Assembly: GCA_018222605.1 (NCBI GenBank)
Contig: JAAEZZ010000008.1
Span: 1-64,000, forward strand
Reading direction: 5' to 3'
Source of the DNA: Alphaproteobacteria bacterium
Lineage (GTDB): Bacteria; Pseudomonadota; Alphaproteobacteria; Caulobacterales; Hyphomonadaceae
DNA: 64,000 bases
Part shown: positions 26,893 through 35,287 of the stretch, piece after piece
Numbering within the stretch: the first letter of the stretch is position 1
Layout: each line of letters starts with the position of its first letter
Program-made: the position numbers and the translations under genes
Notes under the pieces: generated by a model
Databases searched by the model: none
What the model was told of the DNA's origin: nothing
The model's input: the letters and a program-made list of their open reading frames with translations, nothing else

Positions 26893-27288
26893 TCAGGCGC
26901 CTGCGCCAATCCAGAGTTTCAGAACCGACAGCGCGACCGTGACGAACAGCGCGATGCACGCAAAGCTGTTCAGGATCAGCAGGGCCGAACGGGTTCCTGT
27001 CTTTTCGATATAGTCCTCAATGACGACCTGCATACCAAGACGCATGTGAAAGATCGCCGCGCCGGCGGTGAGGATCAGCAGAATGGCATTCAGGGGCTGG
27101 CCAGCCCATGCCTGTGCGCCTTCCATGCCGGCACCCATCGCATTGATGATGGAGAACATGAACCATGGCACCAGAAAGATCAGGGCGATTGCGGACACGC
27201 GCTGGCGGATATGATGCTCCGTGCCGGATTTGGCAGAGCCGAGACCGCGGGCATTTTTGGCGGGGGTGGTGAATTTGCCGTATGACAT
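26893..27288 (-). CDS. sdhD: succinate dehydrogenase membrane anchor subunit SdhD
   Basis: A 131-aa protein with three membrane helices ([61 protein letters not shown]). The [15 protein letters not shown] stretch carries the heme/quinone-site residues expected for SdhD. It anchors SdhAB with SdhC. Position between sdhC and sdhA supports the call. Confidence 0.93.
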   Translation of the reverse strand: MSYGKFTTPAKNARGLGSAKSGTEHHIRQRVSAIALIFLVPWFMFSIINAMGAGMEGAQAWAGQPLNAILLILTAGAAIFHMRLGMQVVIEDYIEKTGTRSALLILNSFACIALFVTVALSVLKLWIGAGA

Positions 27289-27300
27289 GTCAGCAGCCTC

Positions 27301-27699
27301 CTACAGCCAGATCGTGGCAGCCATGATGGCCGCTGCGCCAACAAAGGCGAACACGTAATTGAACAGGGACACGGCGCTGGCCGTTTTCGGGTCGAAGCCG
27401 ATATTCGGGCCATCCCATAGCAGGTGGCGAATGCCGTTTGCGAAGTGATACAGCACGGCAACAGCCCAGAGATACATGATGATCTGGCCGTACCAGGCCG
27501 TCACCAGGCCTTCGATGGTGCTGTAGCACTCAGCGCCGGTGGCGAGGGCAACAATCCATGCCGTGATGAGAAATGTACCGAAATACAGTGCCACACCCGT
27601 AATACGGTGAGTGATGGACGCTGCCATGGTGAGGTGTGGACGCCAAATCTGAAGATGTGGCGACAGGGGGCGGGTATCGGCCCGTGGAGTGCCTGACAT
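27301..27699 (-). CDS. sdhC: succinate dehydrogenase cytochrome b556 subunit SdhC
   Basis: A 132-aa protein. The family signature RPLSPHLQIWRPHLTMAASI and SITHRITGVALYFG starts the first helix, and LYHFANGIRHLLWD holds the heme-ligand histidine. Three membrane helices are visible. It is the first gene of sdhCDAB, with a promoter just upstream at 27738-27765. Confidence 0.95.
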   Translation of the reverse strand: MSGTPRADTRPLSPHLQIWRPHLTMAASITHRITGVALYFGTFLITAWIVALATGAECYSTIEGLVTAWYGQIIMYLWAVAVLYHFANGIRHLLWDGPNIGFDPKTASAVSLFNYVFAFVGAAAIMAATIWL

Positions 27700-27737
27700 G
27701 AGGATTACCTTGCCTGCAATGAAACGCTTGGCTTTGG

Positions 27738-27765
27738 GTTCTAGGATTCTCTATGGTCCTGTCAA
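27738..27765 (-). promoter_or_regulatory. putative sigma70 promoter of sdhCDAB
   Basis: On the minus strand a perfect TTGACA (27765-27760), 16-bp spacer and TAGAAC (27743-27738). It lies about 40 bp before the sdhC ATG and overlaps the alternative upstream start of the divergent DUF885 gene. Confidence 0.5.
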
Positions 27766-27791
27766 CGCTGCAACGGGCCGGGAGCGACAAT

Positions 27792-29543
27792 ATGAAACTT
27801 TTTCTCTGCGCTTTAAGTGTGGCCATAATGGCCCCTTTGGCCGCCGCGGACCCTCTGGATGAGCTGATTCCGGCCTATGAAGCGCATGTGAAATCGGCCA
27901 GTCCTGAAGCAGCTGCAGGGGATCTGGACGAAAGCCCCCATCAATGGAGCGATGTCAGCCCGCAGGCCGTTTCCGATTATGCCGAGGAAGCCCGCGCGCT
28001 TCTGGAAAAAGTGCAAAATGCCAAAACAGACCGGGTGATCGATCAGGCGATCCTTGAAAGACTGCTGCAGTCTGAGCTGATGGAAGCCGATTATGATACG
28101 GCGCGCATTCCCTTTACCGGCGATTGGGGTTTTCAGGCCCAGCCGATCTTTGCGGCCATGCGCGAAACCATCACGACTGTGCAGGAAGGGCAGGCCTGGA
28201 TCGACCGGCTGAACGATACAGACCGCTATTTCGAGCAGAACATTGCCAATATGCGTCGGGGCATCGAGACCGGCTGGACCGCCAATGCCGACCCGCTGGG
28301 CACGGTGATGGAACAGATCCGCGAGCAGATCGTGGAGGATCCGGCGGAAAGCGGCCTCTATGCGCCATTCCTCAGCCTGCCGGATGACATGTCGGAGGCC
28401 GACAAGACGCGCCTGCAGGCCGACGGGCTGGACGCGGTCAGCCATGCGATTGAGGCCTATCGCGAGACGCTGGACTTTCTGGAAAGCGAATATGCGCCTG
28501 AAGCCCGCGACGGCGCAGGGATTGCCGACCTTCCGGGCGGGCGCGATGCCTATGCTGCCGCCGTGGAGCATTACACAGCAGGGGCGGGCTATGATGCCGA
28601 GATGATCCATGCGCTCGGCAATGAAGAGGTCCAGCGTATCCGCGCCAAGATGGAGGCGATCATCGCGGAGATAGGCTATCAAGGCAGCTTCGATGAGTTT
28701 CTGACCTATCTGCGCACCGATCCGCAATTCTATGCCGAGACGCCGGAACAGTTGATGGCGGCTGCCGAAGAGGTGTCTGCCCGCCTGCGCGCCATCCTGC
28801 CGGACTATTTCGGCCATCTGCCGGAGCTGGATTTCAATGTCGAGCCGGTGCCGGCCTCGATTGCGCCCGGCTATACGACAGGCCGCTATGTCTCCGGCGA
28901 TCCGAAGGCAGGCCGCAAGGGCACCTATCTGGTCAACACCTACGCGCTGGACCAGCGCCCGCTATATGAGCTGCCATCCCTGTCAGCGCATGAGGCCGTG
29001 CCGGGGCATCACCTGCAGATTACGCTGGCGCAGGAAATGACCGACCAGCCGGAATTCCGAAAGGATTACTATGCCACCGCCTTTGGCGAGGGCTGGGGGC
29101 TTTATTCTGAACGTATCGCCGGAGAGGCGGGCATTTACCGCACACCCTATGAGCGCTTTGGTGCGCTGTCCTATGAGATGTGGCGTGCCTGCCGTCTGGT
29201 CGCCGACACGGGGCTGCACTGGTATGGCTGGAGCCGGGAAGAGGCCGAAGCCTGTTTCGTCGAGAATTCTGCCCTGTCGCCGCTAAATATCAAGACCGAG
29301 GTGACGCGTTACATTGGCTGGCCGGGTCAGGCGGTTGCCTACAAGGTGGGCGAGTTGAAGATCCGTGAACTGCGCGCCTATGCCGAAGAAACGCTCGGAC
29401 CGAAATTCGACATCCGGGACTTCCACGATGTTGTGTTGGGCGAAGGGGCCGTTCCGCTGGATGTGCTGGACTGGCGCATAAAGACCTGGGTGGACAGCCA
29501 GATGGTCGCTGAAGAAACCGTTCCGGAGGCCCCGCAGGACTGA
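27792..29543 (+). CDS. DUF885 family secreted metallopeptidase-like protein
   Basis: A 583-aa protein with signal peptide MKLFLCALSVAIMAPLAAA. The mid-protein zinc-type motif HEAVPGHH starts at H400, with the following GEGWGLYSER and the C-terminal YIGWPGQAVAYKVG and FHDVVLGEGAVPL blocks, all hallmarks of DUF885. The family is predicted to hydrolyse peptides in the periplasm, but few members are characterised. The start is ATG 27792; an upstream ATG at 27753 lies inside the sdh promoter region. A second family member lies at 54154. Confidence 0.88.
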   Translation: MKLFLCALSVAIMAPLAAADPLDELIPAYEAHVKSASPEAAAGDLDESPHQWSDVSPQAVSDYAEEARALLEKVQNAKTDRVIDQAILERLLQSELMEADYDTARIPFTGDWGFQAQPIFAAMRETITTVQEGQAWIDRLNDTDRYFEQNIANMRRGIETGWTANADPLGTVMEQIREQIVEDPAESGLYAPFLSLPDDMSEADKTRLQADGLDAVSHAIEAYRETLDFLESEYAPEARDGAGIADLPGGRDAYAAAVEHYTAGAGYDAEMIHALGNEEVQRIRAKMEAIIAEIGYQGSFDEFLTYLRTDPQFYAETPEQLMAAAEEVSARLRAILPDYFGHLPELDFNVEPVPASIAPGYTTGRYVSGDPKAGRKGTYLVNTYALDQRPLYELPSLSAHEAVPGHHLQITLAQEMTDQPEFRKDYYATAFGEGWGLYSERIAGEAGIYRTPYERFGALSYEMWRACRLVADTGLHWYGWSREEAEACFVENSALSPLNIKTEVTRYIGWPGQAVAYKVGELKIRELRAYAEETLGPKFDIRDFHDVVLGEGAVPLDVLDWRIKTWVDSQMVAEETVPEAPQD

Positions 29544-30398
29544 TCAGGCCGCCGTCACCGGCAGCTTCAGATATATTCTGCCGTCATCCTCCTCCGGGGG
29601 CAGGGCCCCGGCGCGGATATTCACCTGAAGGGATGGCAGGATTAGGCGCGGAGCCGACAGGGTCTGGTCGCGCTTTGTCCGCATAGAGACGAAGTCTTCT
29701 TCGGTCACGCCGTCATGTACGTGGATGTTGCAGGCGCGCTCGTCCGCGACGCAGGTTTCCCATTCATATGTGTCCCGGCCGTCAGGCAGATAGTCATGCC
29801 CCACAAAGATGCGGGTCTCCGGCGGAAGGGACAGGATCTTGCGAATGGACCGGTAAAGCGTCGCTGCGTCGCCGCCCGGAAAGTCTGCGCGGGCGGTGCC
29901 ATAGTCAGGCATGAACAGCGTATCGCCGACAAAAGCTGCATCGCCGATCAGATAGGTGAGGCAGGCTGGCGTGTGGCCGGGCGTATGGATCACGCGTGCC
30001 TCCAGATGGCCGATCGGGAATGTGTCGCCTTCCTGGAATAGACGGTCGAAGACATGACCGTCCGGGATCAGATCATCGGCGTTGAACATGGGTTTGAACT
30101 GGCGTTGCACATCTACAATATGCGCGCCGATGCCATACAGGGCGCCGGTCTGCTTGCGAATGTAATCTGCCGCCGACATATGGTCTGCATGGGCGTGCGT
30201 GTCCAGCACCCACTGTATGGTGAGGCCAGCCGCTGCCGCGTCTTCCAGCACCCTGTCAGCTGAGGCGCTGGAGAGTTTGCCGCTGTTCGGTTCGAAATCC
30301 AGCACAGGGTCAATGATCGCAGCTTGCTTCGTCTCCGGATCAGAGACCAGATAGGTCACTGTCGAGGTGTCGGGGTCAAAATAGGCCTGGATGTCCAT
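29544..30398 (-). CDS. MBL-fold persulfide dioxygenase-like hydrolase (Blh/ETHE1 group)
   Basis: A 284-aa metallo-beta-lactamase fold enzyme. The metal motif THAHADH has H68, H70, D72 and H73, followed by HTPGHTPACLTYLIGD, FVGDTLFMPDYGTAR and VGHDYLPDG. These features match the ETHE1/Blh group, which oxidises glutathione persulfide to sulfite. The start at 30398 is chosen because AAGGAG lies 6 bases upstream; a longer start at 30428 would sit inside the operator region. It diverges from the sulfur-sensing repressor. Confidence 0.88.
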   Translation of the reverse strand: MDIQAYFDPDTSTVTYLVSDPETKQAAIIDPVLDFEPNSGKLSSASADRVLEDAAAAGLTIQWVLDTHAHADHMSAADYIRKQTGALYGIGAHIVDVQRQFKPMFNADDLIPDGHVFDRLFQEGDTFPIGHLEARVIHTPGHTPACLTYLIGDAAFVGDTLFMPDYGTARADFPGGDAATLYRSIRKILSLPPETRIFVGHDYLPDGRDTYEWETCVADERACNIHVHDGVTEEDFVSMRTKRDQTLSAPRLILPSLQVNIRAGALPPEEDDGRIYLKLPVTAA

Positions 30399-30425
30399 GA
30401 CGGGCTCCTTGTCCGTATGTATGCT

Positions 30426-30484
30426 CATGAGGCTAATATATTAGAGCTTGCTAAATAAGCAATACCTAATATATTAGCCTCATG
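30426..30484. promoter_or_regulatory. 59-bp near-palindromic divergent operator/promoter of the sulfur module
   Basis: Arms CATGAGGCTAATATATTAG (30426-30444) and CTAATATATTAGCCTCATG (30466-30484) are exact reverse complements. Each contains the 12-bp palindrome CTAATATATTAG. An inner repeat TTGCT-AAATA-AGCAA (30448-30462) shares the same centre, 30455. Candidate promoters are symmetric: -35 TTGCTA (30448-30453) with -10 TATATT (30470-30475) for the repressor, and TTGCTT (30462-30457) with TATATT (30440-30435) for the dioxygenase, each with a 16-bp spacer. Repressor dimers on the two 12-bp sites would cover both -10 elements. Confidence 0.8.
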
Positions 30485-30802
30485 GAACAGACACAGATCA
30501 GCCCGGAGATCATGGCACGGAATGCGGGTGCGGCCGCAGACCTGTTGCGGGCATTGGCGAATGAGCACCGCCTGATGGTGCTCTGCCAGCTCGTGGCCGG
30601 TGAGCGCAATGTGACTCAGCTCTGTGAGGCGTGCCCGGTTTCCCAATCGGCCTTGTCACAGCATCTGGCTAAACTGCGCGCGCAAGGCCTCGTCCGGACG
30701 CGCCGGGAAGGGCAGACTATCTGGTATGCCATTGCTGATCCGTCGGCAGCCAGGATCATCCGGACACTGGCGGAAATCTTTTGCCCGGAGGCTTTGACAT
30801 GA
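30482..30802 (+). CDS. BigR/SqrR-like ArsR-family persulfide-responsive repressor
   Basis: A 106-aa winged-helix protein with recognition helix SQSALSQHLAKLRAQGLV. Cysteines C35 and C101 are 66 residues apart, the same spacing as the dithiol pair of SqrR and BigR that forms a tetrasulfide link with reactive sulfur. C48 and C51 are additional. It probably represses itself and the divergent dioxygenase. The ATG at 30482 has no ribosome site and lies about 7 bases from the -10, so the mRNA may be leaderless; ATG 30512 is an alternative. Its stop overlaps the rhodanese start. Confidence 0.88.
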   Translation: MEQTQISPEIMARNAGAAADLLRALANEHRLMVLCQLVAGERNVTQLCEACPVSQSALSQHLAKLRAQGLVRTRREGQTIWYAIADPSAARIIRTLAEIFCPEALT

Positions 30803-31212
30803 GCGCCCTGAAACCTCTCAGCCCGGCAGATGTCTCCCGCCGCCTTGCCAAAGGAAAGATCACCCTGGTCGATGTGCGCGAGCGCAGGGAATATGCCAGC
30901 GAACATATTGCTGGGGCACTCTCCATGCCGTTGTCGGATTTGCGGTCCGGCCGCAAGCAGATTGCGGATGGCCAGCCCGTCGTCTTTCACTGTAAGTCCG
31001 GCATGCGGACACAGATGCATTGCGATGACCTGGCCGCGAAGGTGACCGGCAAGGCCTATGTTCTGGAAGGTGGCCTGAGGGGCTGGAAGCAGGCGGGCCT
31101 GCCGGTGGAATATGGTCATGTGGCGGGCTTGGGATTGCGGCCTCTTTTCTTGGTGGGGGCTGCCGCGATGGTGACGCTGGGGCTGATTACCCTGCTGACA
31201 CGGGCGGGCTGA
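30799..31212 (+). CDS. rhodanese domain protein with C-terminal membrane helix
   Basis: A 137-aa protein. The rhodanese domain holds LVDVRERREYASEHIAGALSMP and the active-site loop CKSGMRT with C65, then GLRGWKQAGLPV. A membrane helix (LGLRPLFLVGAAAMVTLGLITLL) ends the protein, placing the sulfurtransferase at the membrane. It would move sulfane sulfur between persulfide, thiosulfate and thiols next to the TauE exporter. The start overlaps the repressor stop (ATGA). Confidence 0.88.
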   Translation: MSALKPLSPADVSRRLAKGKITLVDVRERREYASEHIAGALSMPLSDLRSGRKQIADGQPVVFHCKSGMRTQMHCDDLAAKVTGKAYVLEGGLRGWKQAGLPVEYGHVAGLGLRPLFLVGAAAMVTLGLITLLTRAG

Positions 31213-31215
31213 GTC

Positions 31216-32007
31216 ATGTTCGGACTGGATCCGACGACCCTGGCGCTGGCACTTGCCAGTGGCGCCCTGGTGGGATTGTTCCTGTCTGCCTTTGGCGGCG
31301 GAGGTTCTGTCCTTGCAGCACCCTTGCTGGTCTATGTCGTAGGCGTTCAGGACCCGCATGTGGCGATTGGCACATCCGCGGCGTCCGTTGCGGCGACCGC
31401 TCTGATCAGCTTGATCGGCCATGCCCGCGCACACAATGTGAAATGGCCATGTGCATCCGTTTTCGCCCTGTCGGGCCTCGCCGGATCGCTGGCCGGGTCA
31501 TCGGTCGCTAAGCTGGTTGACGGGCAGGCGCTGCTGCTGGCCTTTGCCTTTGCGATGGCGGCGATTGCGCTCTCCATGTTTCGCCAGCGGGAGTTTGCAG
31601 GAAACCCGGATGTGCGTCTGACGCCGGCCTTCATGATGCGTCTCGTGCCGCTCGGCCTGCTGGTTGGGTTCGCGGCGGGCTTCTTCGGGATTGGCGGCGG
31701 CTTTCTAATTGTGCCGGGCCTGCTCTATGCGACCGGCATGACGATCGGCGCGGCGATGGCGTCTTCGCTCGTTTCGGTGACGATTTTTGGCGCGGCGACC
31801 TCGTCCAATTATGCCCTCAGTGGCTATGTCGATCTGCGCCTGGCGGCCATTCTTGTGGTGGGTGGCTTTCTTGGCGGCCTGATCGGGCATCAGCTCGCGA
31901 AATACCTGGCCAGCCGCGCCTTGTTCGCCCGGCGTGTTTTTGCTGCTTTCATTCTGGTCGTGGCTGCCTATGTGGCGATACAGGCCGGGTTGGCGCTTGC
32001 CGCCTGA
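31216..32007 (+). CDS. TauE/SafE-family sulfite/sulfur-anion exporter
   Basis: A 263-aa membrane protein with about eight helices and two repeated halves. The glycine-rich motifs AFGGGGSVLAAPLLVYVVG and GFFGIGGGFLIVPGLLYATG mark the family. It probably exports sulfite or another sulfur anion produced by the dioxygenase. It starts 3 bp after the rhodanese stop, so repressor, rhodanese and exporter form one operon. Confidence 0.9.
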   Translation: MFGLDPTTLALALASGALVGLFLSAFGGGGSVLAAPLLVYVVGVQDPHVAIGTSAASVAATALISLIGHARAHNVKWPCASVFALSGLAGSLAGSSVAKLVDGQALLLAFAFAMAAIALSMFRQREFAGNPDVRLTPAFMMRLVPLGLLVGFAAGFFGIGGGFLIVPGLLYATGMTIGAAMASSLVSVTIFGAATSSNYALSGYVDLRLAAILVVGGFLGGLIGHQLAKYLASRALFARRVFAAFILVVAAYVAIQAGLALAA

Positions 32008-32052
32008 GCTGGAGGCGGCCTAGACGAGGCCGTTACGATCATATGAGGCGGC

Positions 32053-32769
32053 ATGAAACTCACCATTATCGAAACGGGCCTTGTGCCTGAAATGATCCGG
32101 CAGGACTTTGAAGACTATCCGGCCATGTTCCGCCGTCTCATCGGCGCGGCAGATCCGGACCTGCAATATGAGACTGTTTCCGTCATTACAGGGGAAGAGC
32201 TTCCGGAGGTGGCCGGGCTGGACGCCGTCCTGATTACGGGCTCTCCGGCCGGTGTGTATGATAGCGACCCATGGATTGCGCCGCTGATGCAGTTCATTCG
32301 CGAGGCGGCTGGGGCAGGCGTGCCGCAGGTCGGCATCTGTTTCGGGCATCAGGTAATGGCCGAGGCGCTGGGCGGCAAAGTGATCAAGTCTCCGAAAGGC
32401 TGGGGCATTGGCCGCCACACTTATGAGATGAAGGCCTGTCCGGACTGGATCGGTGAGGCCTGCCCGGCAAGCATTTCCGTGCCGGTCAGCCATCAGGATC
32501 AGGTCGTGGCCCTGCCGCCGGGCGCCAGCGTGTTGGCTGCGTCAGAGTTCACGCCCTATGCGGCGATTGACTATGGCGCTTTGCCGGCCATGTCCTTCCA
32601 GTGTCATCCGGAATTCAATCCGCAATATTCCGCCGCGCTCTACGCGGCGCGCAAAGGGCGGCCGCTGACGGACGAGGCAGTGAAAGCGGCGATCAGCAGT
32701 CTTGAACAGCCGCTGGACAATCAACGCCTGGGCAGATGGATCGCCGCTTTCGTCAGGTCCAAGGCCTAG
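32053..32769 (+). CDS. class I glutamine amidotransferase-like protein
   Basis: A 238-aa GATase1 domain protein. The nucleophile is C96 in GICFGHQVMAEALGG, with HQDQV and the CHPEF triad region later. It resembles stand-alone GMP-synthase-like amidotransferases of the YfeJ/GuaA-N type, for which the ammonia acceptor is unknown. It stands alone 45 bp after the exporter. Its TAG stop shares CTAG with the stop of the convergent barrel gene. Confidence 0.85.
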   Translation: MKLTIIETGLVPEMIRQDFEDYPAMFRRLIGAADPDLQYETVSVITGEELPEVAGLDAVLITGSPAGVYDSDPWIAPLMQFIREAAGAGVPQVGICFGHQVMAEALGGKVIKSPKGWGIGRHTYEMKACPDWIGEACPASISVPVSHQDQVVALPPGASVLAASEFTPYAAIDYGALPAMSFQCHPEFNPQYSAALYAARKGRPLTDEAVKAAISSLEQPLDNQRLGRWIAAFVRSKA

Positions 32770-33539
32770 CCGAAACGATAGCGCGCGCCGAGCGAGAAGA
32801 TGTTCTGCTTGTTCTCGATCTCAAGCGTGCCGGGGAAGAGGTCATTGTCGACTTCGATGTCTTCGGTCGCGCGATAGGCATATTCACCAAAGACGTCCCA
32901 ATTCGGGTTGAGGGCCCAGGTCACGCCAGCCTTGACCTGATAGGCGAATTTGGTCTCGCCATCATCAATCACGCCGATGCCGGACGGGCTGTATTTAACC
33001 TCGACATCCGACATGCCGATGCCGGCGCCAAGATAGGGCTGGATCATTCCTGCCGTGTTGAAATCGTAATAGATATTGGCGAACAGGGATGTGCTGGAAA
33101 TATCGCCCCGGCCATCGGCCACGACATCTGCAACCGTCACGCCGAGCGGGGTCGGGCTGCCGGCAATGGCTGCGGCATCTACCGCATCGATGCTGCCGCC
33201 GCCCAGAGAGACGCCGGTATGTGTATCAACATCTGCTTTCGAATAGGCGATTTCAACGCCGCCTCTCAAGCCGCTCGCATAGCGTTTGCCGAGTTCAACG
33301 CCAAAGCCGGAGCCGCTGTCAAATTCCGTGTTCCACCCATATGGCGTGCCAGCCGCGACATCCAGCGTCGTGCCGTCCCCCAGATTTCCTGTCGTAAAGG
33401 CACCGGTTGATCCGGAATTGTCGCTGTCCGATTGGTCAATGTAATTATACGAACCGCTTACATACCATTCCTGAGCCATACCCGGCAGGGCCAGGCAGCT
33501 TGCTGCGCACAAAACAGCGCCAATCTTAGCCATATTCAT
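32766..33539 (-). CDS. outer membrane beta-barrel protein (opacity/OmpA-like)
   Basis: A 257-aa protein with signal peptide MNMAKIGAVLCAASCLALPGMA cut before QEWYVSG. The rest is an alternating barrel pattern (SGSYNYIDQSD, GGVEIAYSKADV, IQPYLGAGIGMSDV, NWDVFGEYAYRAT) ending in FSLGARYRFG with a terminal aromatic-type motif. The start at 33539 is set by AAGGA 8 bases upstream; an upstream ATG would add a hydrophilic stretch before the signal peptide. Function unknown beyond an outer membrane barrel. Confidence 0.82.
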   Translation of the reverse strand: MNMAKIGAVLCAASCLALPGMAQEWYVSGSYNYIDQSDSDNSGSTGAFTTGNLGDGTTLDVAAGTPYGWNTEFDSGSGFGVELGKRYASGLRGGVEIAYSKADVDTHTGVSLGGGSIDAVDAAAIAGSPTPLGVTVADVVADGRGDISSTSLFANIYYDFNTAGMIQPYLGAGIGMSDVEVKYSPSGIGVIDDGETKFAYQVKAGVTWALNPNWDVFGEYAYRATEDIEVDNDLFPGTLEIENKQNIFSLGARYRFG

Positions 33540-33712
33540 GATGGGTTTCCTTCCAAGGGGGTGATTATTAACCATCTGTACGCAGCTGATTTACCCTCGG
33601 ATCATTAACTCTGATCCATGTTCGGGATAGGATCGCATTTAACGTGATAGCTTATCGCTATATTGACACATCCGTGCTGTAGGGACGCACATAGTCTGGA
33701 GACGTAACGCTC

Positions 33713-35230
33713 ATGATGCCTAAACCGCTCGCAAATATTGCCCCGAACACATTGGAGTTCGAGATCCTTCCGCTGGTGAAGCCGACCGGCTTCCGTGAGT
33801 ATGACGCCCGTTGGTGGTTCAACGGAATCGGCAAGGAAAAAGCCCCCGAACTCAATTTGACCGGGGTGCAGGCATTGGGTCTGGGCATGGCGACCCTGTT
33901 CCACGAACTGGGGGTGGAACCGAAAGTTGTGACCGGCCATGACTATCGCTCGATCAGCCAGCCGATCAAGAACGCGCTGATCCTGGGCCTGACACAGGGT
34001 GGCTGCGAGGTTCTGGACGTTGGCCTCGCTTTGTCGCCCATGGTCTATTGGAGCCAGTTCGAGCTGGACGTGCCGTGCTGCGCCATGGTGACGGCGAGCC
34101 ATAATGAGAATGGCTGGACCGGCGTGAAGATGGGCGCGAACCGTCCGCTGACTTTCGGACCGGACGAAATGGGCCGCCTGAAAGAGATCGTCATGGGCGG
34201 AGACTTCCAGCCCCGTGCCGGCGGCGCGCATCACCGTGTGGACGGCATGCGCGAGAGATATATCGCAGCTGTCGTAGGCGACACAAAGCTCAGCCGTCCG
34301 CTGAAAGTCATCGCCGCGTGCGGCAATGGCACCGCAGGGGCCTTTGCCCCGGATGCCCTGCGCGCAATGGGCGCAGACGTGATCGAGATGGATTGCAATC
34401 TCGATATGACCTTTCCGAAGTATAATCCGAACCCGGAAGACTCCGAAATGCTGCACGCCATGGCAGCCATGGTGAAGCAAACCGGCGCAGATGTAGCCCT
34501 CGGTTTTGATGGCGATGGCGACCGGTGCGGTGTGGTGGACAATACGGGCGAGGAGATCTTTGCAGACAAGATTGGCCTGATGCTGGCGCGCGACCTGTCA
34601 AAACTATATCCGAATGCGACCTTTGTGGTCGATGTGAAATCCACTGGCCTTTACAAGACCGATCCCGTGCTGAAGGAAAATGGCGCGACGGTTGATTACT
34701 ATAAAACCGGCCACTCCTACATCAAGCGCCGCACGACAGAGCTGGGCGCGCTGGCAGGCTTTGAAAAGTCCGGCCACTTCTTCTTCCGTGAGCCGATCGG
34801 TCTTGGCTATGATGATGGCCTGGTTGCGGCGAAGGCGGTGCTGGAAATGCTGGACCGCAATCCGGACAAGACCATGGCGGACATCAAGTCGGAACTCGGC
34901 GTGGCCTATACCTCTCTCACCATGTCTCCGCATTGTGATGACGAGACCAAATACGGCATCGTCGACAAGATGGTCGCGGAATATGAGAGCCTGAACGGTA
35001 CGGAAATCCTTGGCCGGAAGGTTGTCGATGTGAACACGGTGAATGGTGCGCGTGTGACGCTGGAGGATGGGTCATGGGTCCTGGTGCGCGCTTCGTCCAA
35101 CAAGCCGGAACTGGTTGTCGTGGTCGAATCCATGACCAGCGAGGATGACATGCGGGATCTCTTCCACAAGGAAGTGAAGCCGCGCCTTGGCAAGCATCCG
35201 GAAGTCGGCGCCTACAATCAGGAAATCTGA
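33713..35230 (+). CDS. phosphomannomutase/phosphoglucomutase
   Basis: A 505-aa alpha-D-phosphohexomutase. The phosphoserine is S129 in VTASHNENGWTG, the Mg loop is GFDGDGDRCGVV, and SGLYKTD-KENG and the C-terminal VRASSNKPELVVVVES bind the sugar phosphate. It interconverts hexose-6- and 1-phosphates for GDP-mannose or UDP-glucose supply. Two ATGs (33713 and 33716) are equally possible starts. UDP-glucose dehydrogenase lies 0.9 kb downstream. Confidence 0.92.
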   Translation: MMPKPLANIAPNTLEFEILPLVKPTGFREYDARWWFNGIGKEKAPELNLTGVQALGLGMATLFHELGVEPKVVTGHDYRSISQPIKNALILGLTQGGCEVLDVGLALSPMVYWSQFELDVPCCAMVTASHNENGWTGVKMGANRPLTFGPDEMGRLKEIVMGGDFQPRAGGAHHRVDGMRERYIAAVVGDTKLSRPLKVIAACGNGTAGAFAPDALRAMGADVIEMDCNLDMTFPKYNPNPEDSEMLHAMAAMVKQTGADVALGFDGDGDRCGVVDNTGEEIFADKIGLMLARDLSKLYPNATFVVDVKSTGLYKTDPVLKENGATVDYYKTGHSYIKRRTTELGALAGFEKSGHFFFREPIGLGYDDGLVAAKAVLEMLDRNPDKTMADIKSELGVAYTSLTMSPHCDDETKYGIVDKMVAEYESLNGTEILGRKVVDVNTVNGARVTLEDGSWVLVRASSNKPELVVVVESMTSEDDMRDLFHKEVKPRLGKHPEVGAYNQEI

Positions 35231-35257
35231 TTACAGCCAGACCGGGTTTTGACATGT

Positions 35258-35279
35258 CCCGCTGCCTGAAGGCAGCGGG
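35258..35279. terminator. hairpin between convergent PMM and GST genes
   Basis: CCCGCTGCC (35258-35266), loop TGAA, GGCAGCGGG (35271-35279): a perfect 9-bp stem. It lies 28 bp after the mutase stop and 9 bp after the GST stop. No U-run follows on either strand, so termination efficiency is uncertain. Confidence 0.5.
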
Positions 35280-35287
35280 CAAAGTCC

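Noticed and set aside
25140-26942. 600-codon open frame antisense to sdhA
   Set aside because: SdhA carries all expected motifs on the other strand. The antisense product shows no family resemblance.
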